From Streptomyces sp. NRRL F-4489 (GTDB lineage Bacteria; Actinomycetota; Actinomycetes; Streptomycetales; Streptomycetaceae), in the NCBI RefSeq assembly GCF_001509485.1, contig NZ_LLZI01000046.1, forward strand, positions 34,660 to 98,659: DNA of 64,000 bases, given 5' to 3'. Both the position numbers and the translations under genes were made by a program. Shown here piece by piece: positions 54,120 through 62,401 of the stretch. The notes beneath the pieces were generated by a model. The model was not told where the DNA came from. It saw only the letters and a list, made by a program, of their open reading frames with translations, and ran no database searches. Positions within the stretch are counted from its first letter, which is position 1; each line of letters begins with the position of its first letter.

Positions 54120-55186
54120 ACGAAGTTGACCTCCCCCCGCACCAGCAGCGGGTCCTCGACCAGCTGCCACAGCGGTACGGCGTAGTTGCCCAGCCCGTAG
54201 CGGCCGCCGAAGTGCAGGCCGAGGACCCGGTGGTCGGTGAGGTCGACGACGGGGGAGCCGCTGTTGCCGCCGAGCGTGGAGCAGTCGTGGCGCATCACAT
54301 TCCCCTCCGGCTCCAGGCCGGTGGTGGTCCCCGGCTGGAGCCGCTTGACGTTGTAGACGTCCATGAAGATCCGGCGCATCGACTCCGGTTCGTTGCGGCG
54401 GCCGTCCCAGGCCGGGTACCCGACGCAGTACACCGGGTGCCCCGGCAGGTCCGGCGGCGCGTCCGCGGCGATCGCCAGGGGGGTGGGCAGCGCGCTGCCG
54501 CCGAGGTACGGGGCGACCCGCAGCAGCGCCAGATCGACGTCCTCGTGGACCCCGAGCACCCCGGTGACCTCGTACGACGGGCCGCCGTCCGCGGTCTCCG
54601 GACCGGACCGGCACTCCTCGCCGATGTCCAGGGCCGCCCCCAGCCCCTGCTGGAAGACCCAGTCGTCCCCGGTGCCGCGGGCGAACTCCACCGCCACGTG
54701 CCGGTTGGTCATCACCGTCTCCGGGCCGACCAGGAATCCGGTGCCGAGCCAGTCCAGGCTGAGGTGCCCGGAGACCTCCACCCGGCCGACCCGGGCCAGC
54801 GTCTCCCGGATCGCGGCCCGGTGCGCGTCGAGCACCGCCCAGTCGCCCTGCTGCGGCGGGAAGTCCTGCCCCTCGACGAGGAGCGCCGGGCGCCCTTCGA
54901 GCAGGACCACCGCCTCCATGCCGAACGACTCGTCGTCGCTGATCTCGTCGCCCCGGCCCTCCGCCAGCTTGTCCAGCGCGCTGGCGCCGGCCGACAGCAC
55001 CCGGGCGCGCTCCTGCCGGGCGTACTGCGAGATCTGCCCGGCGGGCAGCTCCTCGGCGGGCAGCTCCACCGCGGACTCGGGTTCCTCCCAGGACAGCTGG
55101 TCCCGCACCCGCGCGGCCACCGACCGCAGATCGCCGAAGACCCGCTCGGGTCCGGTCGCCACCGGTGATCGGCTCCGGTTCGCCAT
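54116..55186 (-). CDS. Trypsin-like serine protease (conflict operon)
   Basis: A 356-residue cytoplasmic-looking protease without signal peptide. Catalytic residues are visible: His163 in MTNRHVA, Asp218 in DVDLALLRV and Ser309 in GGNSGSPVV. The first 130 residues (RSVAARVRDQLSWEE and following) are helical and may carry an adaptor region. Such intracellular trypsin folds occur as effectors in NTP-dependent conflict systems. It lies between the adaptor-containing protease and the M15-like protein, with 55 bp to the former and a 4-base overlap to the latter. Confidence 0.8.
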   Translation of the reverse strand: MANRSRSPVATGPERVFGDLRSVAARVRDQLSWEEPESAVELPAEELPAGQISQYARQERARVLSAGASALDKLAEGRGDEISDDESFGMEAVVLLEGRPALLVEGQDFPPQQGDWAVLDAHRAAIRETLARVGRVEVSGHLSLDWLGTGFLVGPETVMTNRHVAVEFARGTGDDWVFQQGLGAALDIGEECRSGPETADGGPSYEVTGVLGVHEDVDLALLRVAPYLGGSALPTPLAIAADAPPDLPGHPVYCVGYPAWDGRRNEPESMRRIFMDVYNVKRLQPGTTTGLEPEGNVMRHDCSTLGGNSGSPVVDLTDHRVLGLHFGGRYGLGNYAVPLWQLVEDPLLVRGEVNFV

Positions 55187-55241
55187 CTCGTCCTCCTCGG
55201 TCCGGTCGTATGGGTCGTACGGGTCGGTCGGGGGCGGGTGT

Positions 55242-56390
55242 TCAGCCCGCGCCGCCGTCCTGCGCGGCGGTGATCTCGGCGTGCACGTCGGGGGCGCGGT
55301 CCGCCAGATCGCGCAGCACCCCGGACATCTGGGTGCCGACGTTGACGAACGCGGTCGTCCGGCCCTGGAAGCGCACGTTCTCCACCCGCCGGCTGCCCCG
55401 GTGCAGGGCCACCACCCGCCAGTCGTCGGTGAGGACCGGGGAGCCGGAGGAGCCGCCGCGGGTGTCGGTGAAGTAGCGGACGTCCCGCTCGTCCGCCTCG
55501 TAGACGAGGTTGTTGCGCAGCGCCACCCGCTTCGGCAGACCGCCGGGGTGCTGGATGATGTTGACCGCCACGCAGTCGCCGCCGGCCACCGCCAGCGGCC
55601 GCCGGGCGAGCTTCAGCACCGGCCGGGCGGACGGCTCGGACAGCCGCAGCACCGCGTAGTCCAGCTCCGGGTCGGCCGCCGCGAGACCGCTGACCCCGAC
55701 CTCCTCGGCGGCGTCCTCGCCGGTGCCGTCGGCGTCGGCGTCGTAGCCGAAGCGGACCCGGGTGTGGCACGCCTGGAGCCGCAGGTCCTCGGGGGCGGCC
55801 AGCGGGCGCTCCGGGCCGGTGCCGGTACGGGCGTTCACGACGTGGTGGTTGGTCACCAGCAGGGTCGGGGTGACCAGCCAGCCGGTGCCGGCGTGCGGGA
55901 AGCCGTTGGGCTGGAGGGGGGCGCCGTCCTCGTACGGCGGGACCTTCAGGCGGGCCACCGCGGCGCCGGCCAGCGCGCCGCCGCGCAGGAAGTCGATCGG
56001 TACGGTGTCGTCGCGGTGGACGATCTGCTCCTTGATCTCCGGCGCCGCTCCGCCGGGCAGGACGTCCGGTTCGCCGCCGGCCCGCCGGGCCACCTCGTCC
56101 AGCGCCTCCTGGAAGACCCGCAGCGGCTCGGCCTCGGTGGTCTGCGCGATCGCGTTGCGCAGCCAGATCTCCAGCGGGACCGAGCCGTCCACCAGCCGCT
56201 CGACCTGGTTCATCTGCGCCAGATCGGAGTGCAGCTGGCGCATCGGGGCGGCCAGGATCGGCAGCGTGCCGCGGTACCTGGGCAGGACGCCGTCGAACAG
56301 CAGCGGCCGGACGGACGGGTCGGTCAGCCCGCTGTCCAGCGCGGCGTCCCGCACCCGCAGGATGGCCTCCGGCGGCAGATAGGCGGTCAT
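55242..56390 (-). CDS. Trypsin-like protease with effector-associated-type N-terminal domain
   Basis: A 382-residue intracellular protease. The N-terminal 100 residues form a compact helical domain (RPLLFDGVLPRYRGTLPIL, then LAQMNQVERLVDGSVPLEIW) matching the effector-associated domain (EAD) type that recruits effectors to NTPase partners. The protease domain follows with His183 (TNHHVV), Asp244 (ELDYAVLRL) and Ser315 (RGGSSGSPVL). Its start overlaps the STAND gene stop by four bases. This fits an effector switched on by the ATPases next to it. Confidence 0.75.
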   Translation of the reverse strand: MTAYLPPEAILRVRDAALDSGLTDPSVRPLLFDGVLPRYRGTLPILAAPMRQLHSDLAQMNQVERLVDGSVPLEIWLRNAIAQTTEAEPLRVFQEALDEVARRAGGEPDVLPGGAAPEIKEQIVHRDDTVPIDFLRGGALAGAAVARLKVPPYEDGAPLQPNGFPHAGTGWLVTPTLLVTNHHVVNARTGTGPERPLAAPEDLRLQACHTRVRFGYDADADGTGEDAAEEVGVSGLAAADPELDYAVLRLSEPSARPVLKLARRPLAVAGGDCVAVNIIQHPGGLPKRVALRNNLVYEADERDVRYFTDTRGGSSGSPVLTDDWRVVALHRGSRRVENVRFQGRTTAFVNVGTQMSGVLRDLADRAPDVHAEITAAQDGGAG

Positions 56391-59300
56391 GGCGGATCGG
56401 GCCCGGTCGGGCCGCTCCCTCCGTCCGGCCGGCCCGGCCCCGGCCCCCGCGCCGCGGCCGCCTCCGGCGCCGTACGGGCCCCGGTCCCCACGCCCATCGC
56501 CGCGGCCACCCCGGCCAGCAGCTCACCGCCGGTGTCGGGGACGGACAGCAGCCGGTGGGCCACGGAGTCCAGGGTGCCGCGGTCGCGGGCCAGGCGCAGG
56601 ATGCCGGTGATACCGGTGGGCCGGGCGCCGCCCGGCGGGCCCTCGGTGCCGCCTGCCGCCGCCCGGCCGCCGGCCCGGCCCGGCCCGGACGGACCCGCCG
56701 CCTCGTCCAGGATCCGCATCACCGCGCCCAGCAGCGACGGCTGGCGCCGGGTCGCCCGGCACATCGCGCTGCCCAGGGTGTCCAGCGTCCGGTCGTCGGT
56801 CGGCAGGCCCACCACCTCCACCGCGTGCGCCAGCGCCCCGGGATCCTCGCCGGCGACCTGCGCGGCGGCCGCGCGCACCAGCGCCGGCTGGCCGGCCAGC
56901 ACCTCGTCCGGCAACTCCCGCAGCTGCGTGGCGAGTTGATGGCCCGCCTGGACGCCGGAGCGGGCGGTGTCCGGGGCGGCGGCGGGCAGCCGGGCCCGCG
57001 CCAGCCGGGCGCCCATCGCCTCCAGGTCCTCGCCCAGGGCCAGCGCGGCGTCCTCCGCCACCCGCAACTCCCGGTCGGCGGCGGCCGGATCGCCGTCCTC
57101 CTCGGCCAGCCGGGCGGCGAGCAGCAGGAGTTCCAGCCGCCGCTCGGCGCAGCCGGCCCGCTCGGCCCGCCCGACGGCGTCCGCCACCGCCGCCCGCGCC
57201 TCATCGCGCCGCCCCAGCCGGCCCAGCGCCTCGGCCAGCAGCGAGTGCAGCGGACTGCACGGGGTCCACGGCCGCCGCCGCGCCAGCCGGTCCAGCGCCT
57301 CCTGCGCGTAACCCTGCGCCAGCAGGTCCTCCGCCTCGCGGGCCGCGATCCGCTCCCAGTCCTCCTGGTCGGCGCCGGCCGCCACCCGGTCCGGCGCGCC
57401 GCCGCCCAGCCGCGCGGTCAGCAGCCCCGCCGCCCGCGGCGGCAGATCCTGCCGGGCCCCGGCCAGGAACCGCTCGACACCGGGCAGCCAGCGCTCCTCC
57501 ACCGCCCGCGGGTCCTCGTCCAGCCGCAGCCGGTGGTAGAGCTCCTCGGCCCGCGCCTCCACCCCGTCCCGCGCCGCGTAGTACGCCACCGCCCGCCGCT
57601 CGACCTCGCGCATCACCGCCGTCCGGTCCCCGCCGGGCAGCCGCAGCATGATCGCGCGGACGTCGCCGCGGAACCGCACCGCCCCGGGCCCGGCCGGCTC
57701 GACCAGGTCCAGCCGGCTCAGCTCGCCGAACAGCCGGTGCGCCGCGGCCGCGTCCGGCACCGCCACCCCGCACGGCCCGGCCAGCACCTCGCCGATGACG
57801 CCCGGGGTGAGCACCCGCAGCGCCAGCGCCGGATGGGCCAGCCGGCGCACGTCCTCGTCGGCGATATGGCTCAGGATCCGGTCGAACAGGACGCCCTGCA
57901 CCAGCATGTGGTCGACCTGCCGGAAGACCTCGTCGCGGCGCTCGGGCAGACTCCGCACCAGGTCGCCGGACGGCCCGGCCGCGCCGCCGGACAGCACCGC
58001 GGCCCGGGCGGCCAGCCGCAGGCTGAGCGGATGCCCGCCGACCCGCTCGGCCAGCGCCGCCGCGACGTCCGGATCGGCGACGCCCAGGGCGCGCAGCAGC
58101 GCGACCGCGGCCGGCGGCTCCAGCTCGGCCAGCTCGATCTCCAACGGGTCCCTGGTCCGGGCCGGATGGTCCACCGGCGCCCGCCCGGAGACCACCACCC
58201 GCATCCGCGGATAGCCGCGCCGGAACGCCGCGCAGATCGCCCACATCCGGCCCAGCACCGGCGAGCCCCGGTACTGCGCCTCCTCGAAGGTGTCGATGGC
58301 CAGCACGAACGGCGGGTCCTGCTGCCCGGCCGCGGCCACCGCCCGCGCCAGGACCCCGGCCACCCGCTCGATCAGTCCGGTCTCCCGCTCGGTGGCCAGC
58401 AGCTGGAACGCCTCGGACGAACTGCGGCCCAGCACCCGGGTGGTGGCCAGCCGGCACAGCTGCGCCACCCGCTCCTGCTCCTCCCGCTGGCTGGCCGCCG
58501 TCCGCTGGCACTCGTCCGCCAGCGCGTCCAGCTCGGCGCGGAACGCCGGGTACTGGACGGCCAGTTGGCGCGCCGCCTCGGCGATCAGGGTGACCGGTTC
58601 CCGCAGCGAGAGGGTGGGCCGCTCGAAGTCGATGTACGCGAACGGGAAGCCGTCCGGCCCGCCGAACGCCGCCCCGCCGGCCGCCGCCCCGGCCACGCTG
58701 TCCAGCAGGAACTTGGCCAGCAGCGTGCTCTTGCCCATCCCGCCGGGGCCGTGGATCACCAGGGGCGGCACCGGCGCGTCGGGGTCCGCGCCCGGTTCCG
58801 GGCCGGCCGGGCCCGCGCCCGCTTCCACCGCGGGCCCGCCGCCCGGCACGCCGGTATGGGCGCGCAGCCGCCGCAGCTCCGCGTCCCGGCCCTGGAACGG
58901 TCCCGCCACCAGGCGCCGCAGCGGCTCCAGCAGCCGGGCCCGCTCCAGCGCGGCCTGCACCGCGGCGGGTTCGGGCAGCCCGCCCACCCCGGGGACCCGG
59001 GAGAGCCACAGCACCGCCTGGAGCGCGTCGGCCAGTTCGTCGGCGGACCAGCGGGCCAGCAGGGTGGCCGCCGGGGGCAGGGTGCCCTGGAGGAAGCCCA
59101 GGCAGAGCGCTTCGGGGCCGCCGGGTCCGGCGGGGAACTGCTCGCGGTTGGCCGCCAGCGCCCGCCGCGCCGCCTCCGGCCCGGCCAGACCGCGCAGCGC
59201 GGTGTCCCGGACCCCGGGCGTGAGCGTCCAGGCGGCGCGGTCCGCGGGATCGCCGAACGCGGTGCAGTCGTCCAGCAGCGCCAGGGCCGCGCCGCCGCTC

Positions 59301-59503
59301 GGCCGGTCCTCGCCGGGCAGCCGCAGCCGCCGCGGATCGAAGCGGGTGAGCAGGCAGGCCGCCTCCCGGTAGGCCCGGCGGGTGTCCGGCACCGCGCGTT
59401 CATCCGGCTCGACGGTCCGCAGCTCCCGCCGCAGCCGGGCGGCGAACTCCTCCCGGAGCCGGGCCGGGGCGAGCCGGCCGGTGTCAGAGGGACCGGTAGA
59501 CAC
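56387..59503 (-). CDS. STAND-type NTPase
   Basis: A 1038-residue signal-transduction ATPase. The N-terminal 200 residues are alpha-helical and end in FQGRDAELRRL, the usual lead-in to a STAND module. Walker A is HGPGGMGKST (252-260) and Walker B is FVLAIDTFEEAQ (Asp404); VVVSGRAPV and a downstream GVGVADPDVAA-like winged-helix section follow. The C-terminal third is made of helical repeats (ALGRLGRRDEARAAVADA, AARLAEEDGDPAAADREL) of TPR type, a probable sensor. The GTG start at 59503 lies within the end of the upstream ATPase gene. It is the likely trigger of the system. Confidence 0.8.
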   Translation of the reverse strand: MSTGPSDTGRLAPARLREEFAARLRRELRTVEPDERAVPDTRRAYREAACLLTRFDPRRLRLPGEDRPSGGAALALLDDCTAFGDPADRAAWTLTPGVRDTALRGLAGPEAARRALAANREQFPAGPGGPEALCLGFLQGTLPPAATLLARWSADELADALQAVLWLSRVPGVGGLPEPAAVQAALERARLLEPLRRLVAGPFQGRDAELRRLRAHTGVPGGGPAVEAGAGPAGPEPGADPDAPVPPLVIHGPGGMGKSTLLAKFLLDSVAGAAAGGAAFGGPDGFPFAYIDFERPTLSLREPVTLIAEAARQLAVQYPAFRAELDALADECQRTAASQREEQERVAQLCRLATTRVLGRSSSEAFQLLATERETGLIERVAGVLARAVAAAGQQDPPFVLAIDTFEEAQYRGSPVLGRMWAICAAFRRGYPRMRVVVSGRAPVDHPARTRDPLEIELAELEPPAAVALLRALGVADPDVAAALAERVGGHPLSLRLAARAAVLSGGAAGPSGDLVRSLPERRDEVFRQVDHMLVQGVLFDRILSHIADEDVRRLAHPALALRVLTPGVIGEVLAGPCGVAVPDAAAAHRLFGELSRLDLVEPAGPGAVRFRGDVRAIMLRLPGGDRTAVMREVERRAVAYYAARDGVEARAEELYHRLRLDEDPRAVEERWLPGVERFLAGARQDLPPRAAGLLTARLGGGAPDRVAAGADQEDWERIAAREAEDLLAQGYAQEALDRLARRRPWTPCSPLHSLLAEALGRLGRRDEARAAVADAVGRAERAGCAERRLELLLLAARLAEEDGDPAAADRELRVAEDAALALGEDLEAMGARLARARLPAAAPDTARSGVQAGHQLATQLRELPDEVLAGQPALVRAAAAQVAGEDPGALAHAVEVVGLPTDDRTLDTLGSAMCRATRRQPSLLGAVMRILDEAAGPSGPGRAGGRAAAGGTEGPPGGARPTGITGILRLARDRGTLDSVAHRLLSVPDTGGELLAGVAAAMGVGTGARTAPEAAAARGPGPGRPDGGSGPTGPDPP

Positions 59504-60662
59504 GGATCGCCCCCTCCGCCGCCGCGCACAGCCGCCGCATATAGCTCTCGCCGTTCCCGTCCCGGGACCGCACGGCGTGCAGCACCTCGTCCACCGCCAC
59601 CTCGGCCAGTTCGTCGGTCTCCTGGGCGCCGGCGGCGGCCGGCGGCGCCTCGCGGAAGACCTGGCGGAAGAAGCGCCGCAGGTCGTCCGGTTCGGCGACC
59701 CGGGCGATGTCCCAGCACTGGCTGGTCCGCACGTCGTAGGGGAGCGGGCGCATCGCGCGGCCGTAGCCGAGCAGGACCAGCCGCGGCGCCCGGTCGCCGC
59801 GCAGCGCGGCGTGCTCGTAGACCGCCAGCGCGAGCAGGCCGATCAGGTCCCAGACGTCGGAGTGCGGATCGAGCCGGTCGCATTCGTCGAGGACCAGCCA
59901 GTACCGCTCGTCCGCGGTGGTGGCCCGGGCGACCATCCGGTGCACCGCGAGCTCCAGCGACGGCAGCGGATCGTTGAGCCCGGTGGGGTCGAACGGCTCC
60001 TGACCGGCGCCCGGTGCGTCGAGGAACGCCGCCAGCCGCTCCAGCACCTGCCGGGCGGTCGAGGTCCGCGACAGCGTCACCCGGGCCGGGCGGAAGCCGC
60101 GGTGCTGCCCGAGGTGGCGCAGGAAGACGTAGGTGTACGAGCGGCCGCTGTCCGGCTCGCCGTCGACCAGCAGGACCGACTTCTCCGGGTCGGCGACGAA
60201 GCGGCGCAGCGTCTCGCGCAGGTCCTCGCGGTCGATGAACGCCGCGCAGCCGCCCTGGAGGACGCAGCTGCGGAAGACGTCCCCGCCGTGCGCCGCGGCG
60301 TCCGCCCGCAGCCGCGCAAGGAACTCCCGCGCGGTGCCGATCTCGGGGCGGACCGCCAGCCGGTCGAGCGCGGTGACCACTTCCAGCAGCCGCACCTGGC
60401 CCCCGATGTCGCGGCGCGAGGCGTGCACCAGCGCGCGGGCGTTGTCCCGGCTGACCTGCCCGAGCCGGAGCCCGCCGAGGAAGTCCTGCGGGAACCCGTA
60501 CGCGAGGAGGGCGCTGTGCGGTTCGACGGTGTCGAGGAGATAGCTCGCCAGCCACTCCGTGACGACGTCCCATTCCGTCTCTCGCAACGGCATGCCGCAC
60601 CTGCCCGGCCGCTCCGGAGGGGAGCCTGCCCGTTCGGCCCCGTCGTTCCTGCTGTTTGTCAT
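59484..60662 (-). CDS. ATPase with effector-associated-type domain and altered Walker A
   Basis: A 392-residue protein. Residues 25-105 form an adaptor-like helical domain (WDVVTEWLASYLLDTVEPH, DFLGGLRLGQVSRDNARALVHASR). The ATPase core reads VLLVDGEPDSGRSYTYVF: the Walker A pattern G-x4-G-K-S/T has Arg174 in place of Lys. Walker B is present in YWLVLDECDRL (Asp259/Glu260). It could bind nucleotide without hydrolysing it, or serve as an adaptor ATPase. Start is the ATG at 60662 (GGTGGAAG before it), with ATG 60593 an alternative. It overlaps the STAND gene by 20 bases. Confidence 0.7.
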   Translation of the reverse strand: MTNSRNDGAERAGSPPERPGRCGMPLRETEWDVVTEWLASYLLDTVEPHSALLAYGFPQDFLGGLRLGQVSRDNARALVHASRRDIGGQVRLLEVVTALDRLAVRPEIGTAREFLARLRADAAAHGGDVFRSCVLQGGCAAFIDREDLRETLRRFVADPEKSVLLVDGEPDSGRSYTYVFLRHLGQHRGFRPARVTLSRTSTARQVLERLAAFLDAPGAGQEPFDPTGLNDPLPSLELAVHRMVARATTADERYWLVLDECDRLDPHSDVWDLIGLLALAVYEHAALRGDRAPRLVLLGYGRAMRPLPYDVRTSQCWDIARVAEPDDLRRFFRQVFREAPPAAAGAQETDELAEVAVDEVLHAVRSRDGNGESYMRRLCAAAEGAIRVYRSL

Positions 60663-60706
60663 GCTTCCACCCGGTTTTCCGGGGTGCAAGCGCCCTGACG
60701 CGGCGC

Positions 60707-61699
60707 TCAGGCCGGCTGCCCGGTGACCCATCGCACCGGCTCCCGGACGGCCGCCTGGGCCAGATACGCGGAGACGTCGTGGTGGTTGGGGCTGTCGTTG
60801 GTGACCAGCGCGTCGGTGATCAGCTCGGTGGGGGTGAAGTCCGGGCGCAGGGTGTGCCCGAGCGCCACCAGGTCCCGCAGGTCCGACACATTCCGCCAGG
60901 CGCTCACGCCGGCCGGCACCGCGGGCGGCCGCGCCAGGTGGTCCCGCACCTCGCCGATCGCCAGCGGCGACCCCAGCGTGATCAGCAGCTCCACCTCCCG
61001 CTCCTGTTCGCGCAGCACCTCGTACGCGGCCACCGACCCCAGGCTGTGCCCGATGACGATCAGCGGACCCTCCGCCGGTCCGTCCAGCGCCTGGGCCACC
61101 ACCTCCCGGATCGCCGGTCCGGCCCCGCCGAAGAAGTACGCGTGGACGTCGGTGAAGGTGCGCCGGACCAGCTCCCGGAAGACCGCGGTCCGCAGCGGGC
61201 GGGGCAGTGGCAGCACCTCCAGCGGCAGCGCCTCGCCGCGACCGGCCGCCCCGCCACCGGCCTCCCCGGCGCCGCCGGCCGCCTCCGCCTCGCCCAGCGT
61301 CTCCGCGAAGTACGTCATCTCGCGCAGCCAGTCCACCAGCGGGCCCTCGTCCGCGCCGCCCTCCGGGCCGCCCGCCGCCCGGCCCTCCAGCGCGCTCGCG
61401 GCGGACTCCCGCCGGGCGTCCGCGACGGTCCGCGCCACGAACTCCTCCGGCGGCTCGAACACCCCGGGCGCGTCCCGCGCGGGCGCCTCCGCGCCGGACG
61501 CGGGGCCGCGCACCGGCTCGTCCGCCGCCGAATCCGGCAGCGGACTGGCGTACCGCAGCGGGGCCCAGTACGCCATGCGGGACAGCCCGGCCAGGTCGTG
61601 GCCGAACAGCGCCTGGTCCCACTGCGATCTGAGCAGGTCCGCGCGGACCTTGTTCCCGTTGCCGTGCACATAGACCAAGCCGGGCCGTCCGGGGCGCAT
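60707..61699 (-). CDS. Alpha/beta hydrolase (conflict operon)
   Basis: A 330-residue hydrolase with HGNGNKVR near the N-terminus and nucleophile elbow VIGHSLGSVAAYEVL. The middle contains a long Ala/Glu/Gly-rich insert (about 120-160). It ends in the DLVALGHTLRPDFTP region and the His-containing SPNHHDVSAYL. Lipase-like hydrolases are known effectors in ternary conflict systems. GGAAGGAGG precedes the ATG at 61699. It lies 44 bp before the adaptor ATPase and 47 bp after the DUF6381 gene. Confidence 0.8.
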   Translation of the reverse strand: MRPGRPGLVYVHGNGNKVRADLLRSQWDQALFGHDLAGLSRMAYWAPLRYASPLPDSAADEPVRGPASGAEAPARDAPGVFEPPEEFVARTVADARRESAASALEGRAAGGPEGGADEGPLVDWLREMTYFAETLGEAEAAGGAGEAGGGAAGRGEALPLEVLPLPRPLRTAVFRELVRRTFTDVHAYFFGGAGPAIREVVAQALDGPAEGPLIVIGHSLGSVAAYEVLREQEREVELLITLGSPLAIGEVRDHLARPPAVPAGVSAWRNVSDLRDLVALGHTLRPDFTPTELITDALVTNDSPNHHDVSAYLAQAAVREPVRWVTGQPA

Positions 61700-61746
61700 A
61701 CCGCCTCCTTCCGCCGGTCCCGCCGGGTGCCGCGCCGCGCGGGCGC

Positions 61747-61938
61747 TCACTCCGACGGGTAGATGTCCCCGCTCCGCATGGCGCTCTCCTGCTCGCTCCG
61801 GCTGCGCAGCCGGCGGGCCTTCTCCTGGAGCCGCTCCCGCTCCTTGGGGTCGCCGGCCTGCTCCGCGGCGTCGGCCAGCTGCTTGGCCTTCTCCCGCATC
61901 TGCTGCAGCCGCGCGCGCGTCTCTTCTCCCGCTCCCAT
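61747..61938 (-). CDS. DUF6381 small coiled-coil protein
   Basis: A 63-residue charged helical protein (RARLQQMREKAKQLADAAEQ and AGDPKERERLQEKARRLRSRS) characteristic of the DUF6381 family. It forms a likely coiled coil. The ATG is preceded by GAGGA. It heads the operon, 47 bp before the hydrolase, and may be a small accessory or anti-activator; no function is established. Confidence 0.75.
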   Translation of the reverse strand: MGAGEETRARLQQMREKAKQLADAAEQAGDPKERERLQEKARRLRSRSEQESAMRSGDIYPSE

Positions 61939-62221
61939 GGCGTTCCTCCTCGTCGTACCGGTGGTTCCCGGGCCGCCGCCCGGCGGGTCCCGCGCGGCCC
62001 CGGCGGTCCGGCCGGGCACCGCCGGTACGCGGCCGGGCCGCCGGGCGGGCCACTGCTCCCAGCCAAACAGGGCCCGGCCCCATCGGCACCTCGGGGCGCC
62101 ACCCGGCGCGACCCCGCGGCCACCGGCCGCGCCGGGCGCCGGTCCGGCCGCGGGTGGGCCGGACCCCGGCGGCGCATAATGGGGCCAGGTAGGGAACCAG
62201 CCCGTCCGGAGGTGGATCCCG
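61939..62221. other. Divergent spacer upstream of conflict operon
   Basis: A 283-bp divergent region with no convincing gene. It carries the promoters of the minus-strand operon and of the small membrane protein on the plus strand. GGAGGT precedes the latter. No dyad of obvious operator quality was noticed. Confidence 0.5.
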
Positions 62222-62392
62222 ATGGCCCTTCTCCTCCTCGTCCTGCTGCTCGTCCTGCTCCTCGCGGGCGCCGGTTTCGTCCTCAAAGTCCTCTGGCTGG
62301 TCGCCATGGCCGTGCTGGCGGTGCTGGTGATCGGGTTCCTCTTCCGCACGGCCGGCCGGCGCGGCGCCCGGGCCCGCCGCCGCCCCTGGTAG
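62222..62392 (+). CDS. Small hydrophobic membrane protein
   Basis: A 56-residue protein with two hydrophobic segments (a Leu/Val-rich first 22 residues, then VAMAVLAVLVIGFLF) and a basic tail RRGARARRRPW. GGAGGT eight bases upstream supports the ATG at 62222. Its stop is nine bases before the VOC gene, so they are likely co-transcribed. Function unknown; short proteins like this often modulate membrane partners. Confidence 0.75.
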   Translation: MALLLLVLLLVLLLAGAGFVLKVLWLVAMAVLAVLVIGFLFRTAGRRGARARRRPW

Positions 62393-62401
62393 GCGGATCC
62401 G

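Noticed and set aside
56555..59977. 1140-residue plus-strand frame opposite the STAND gene
   Set aside because: Composed of Pro/Arg/Gln runs typical of antisense of high-GC coding sequence; the STAND gene on the other strand has clear Walker motifs.
62222..62392. Small hydrophobic frame as chance Leu/Val run
   Set aside because: Rejected as chance: it has a good ribosome-binding site, two membrane-length segments and a nine-base gap to the VOC gene, so it was kept as a gene.
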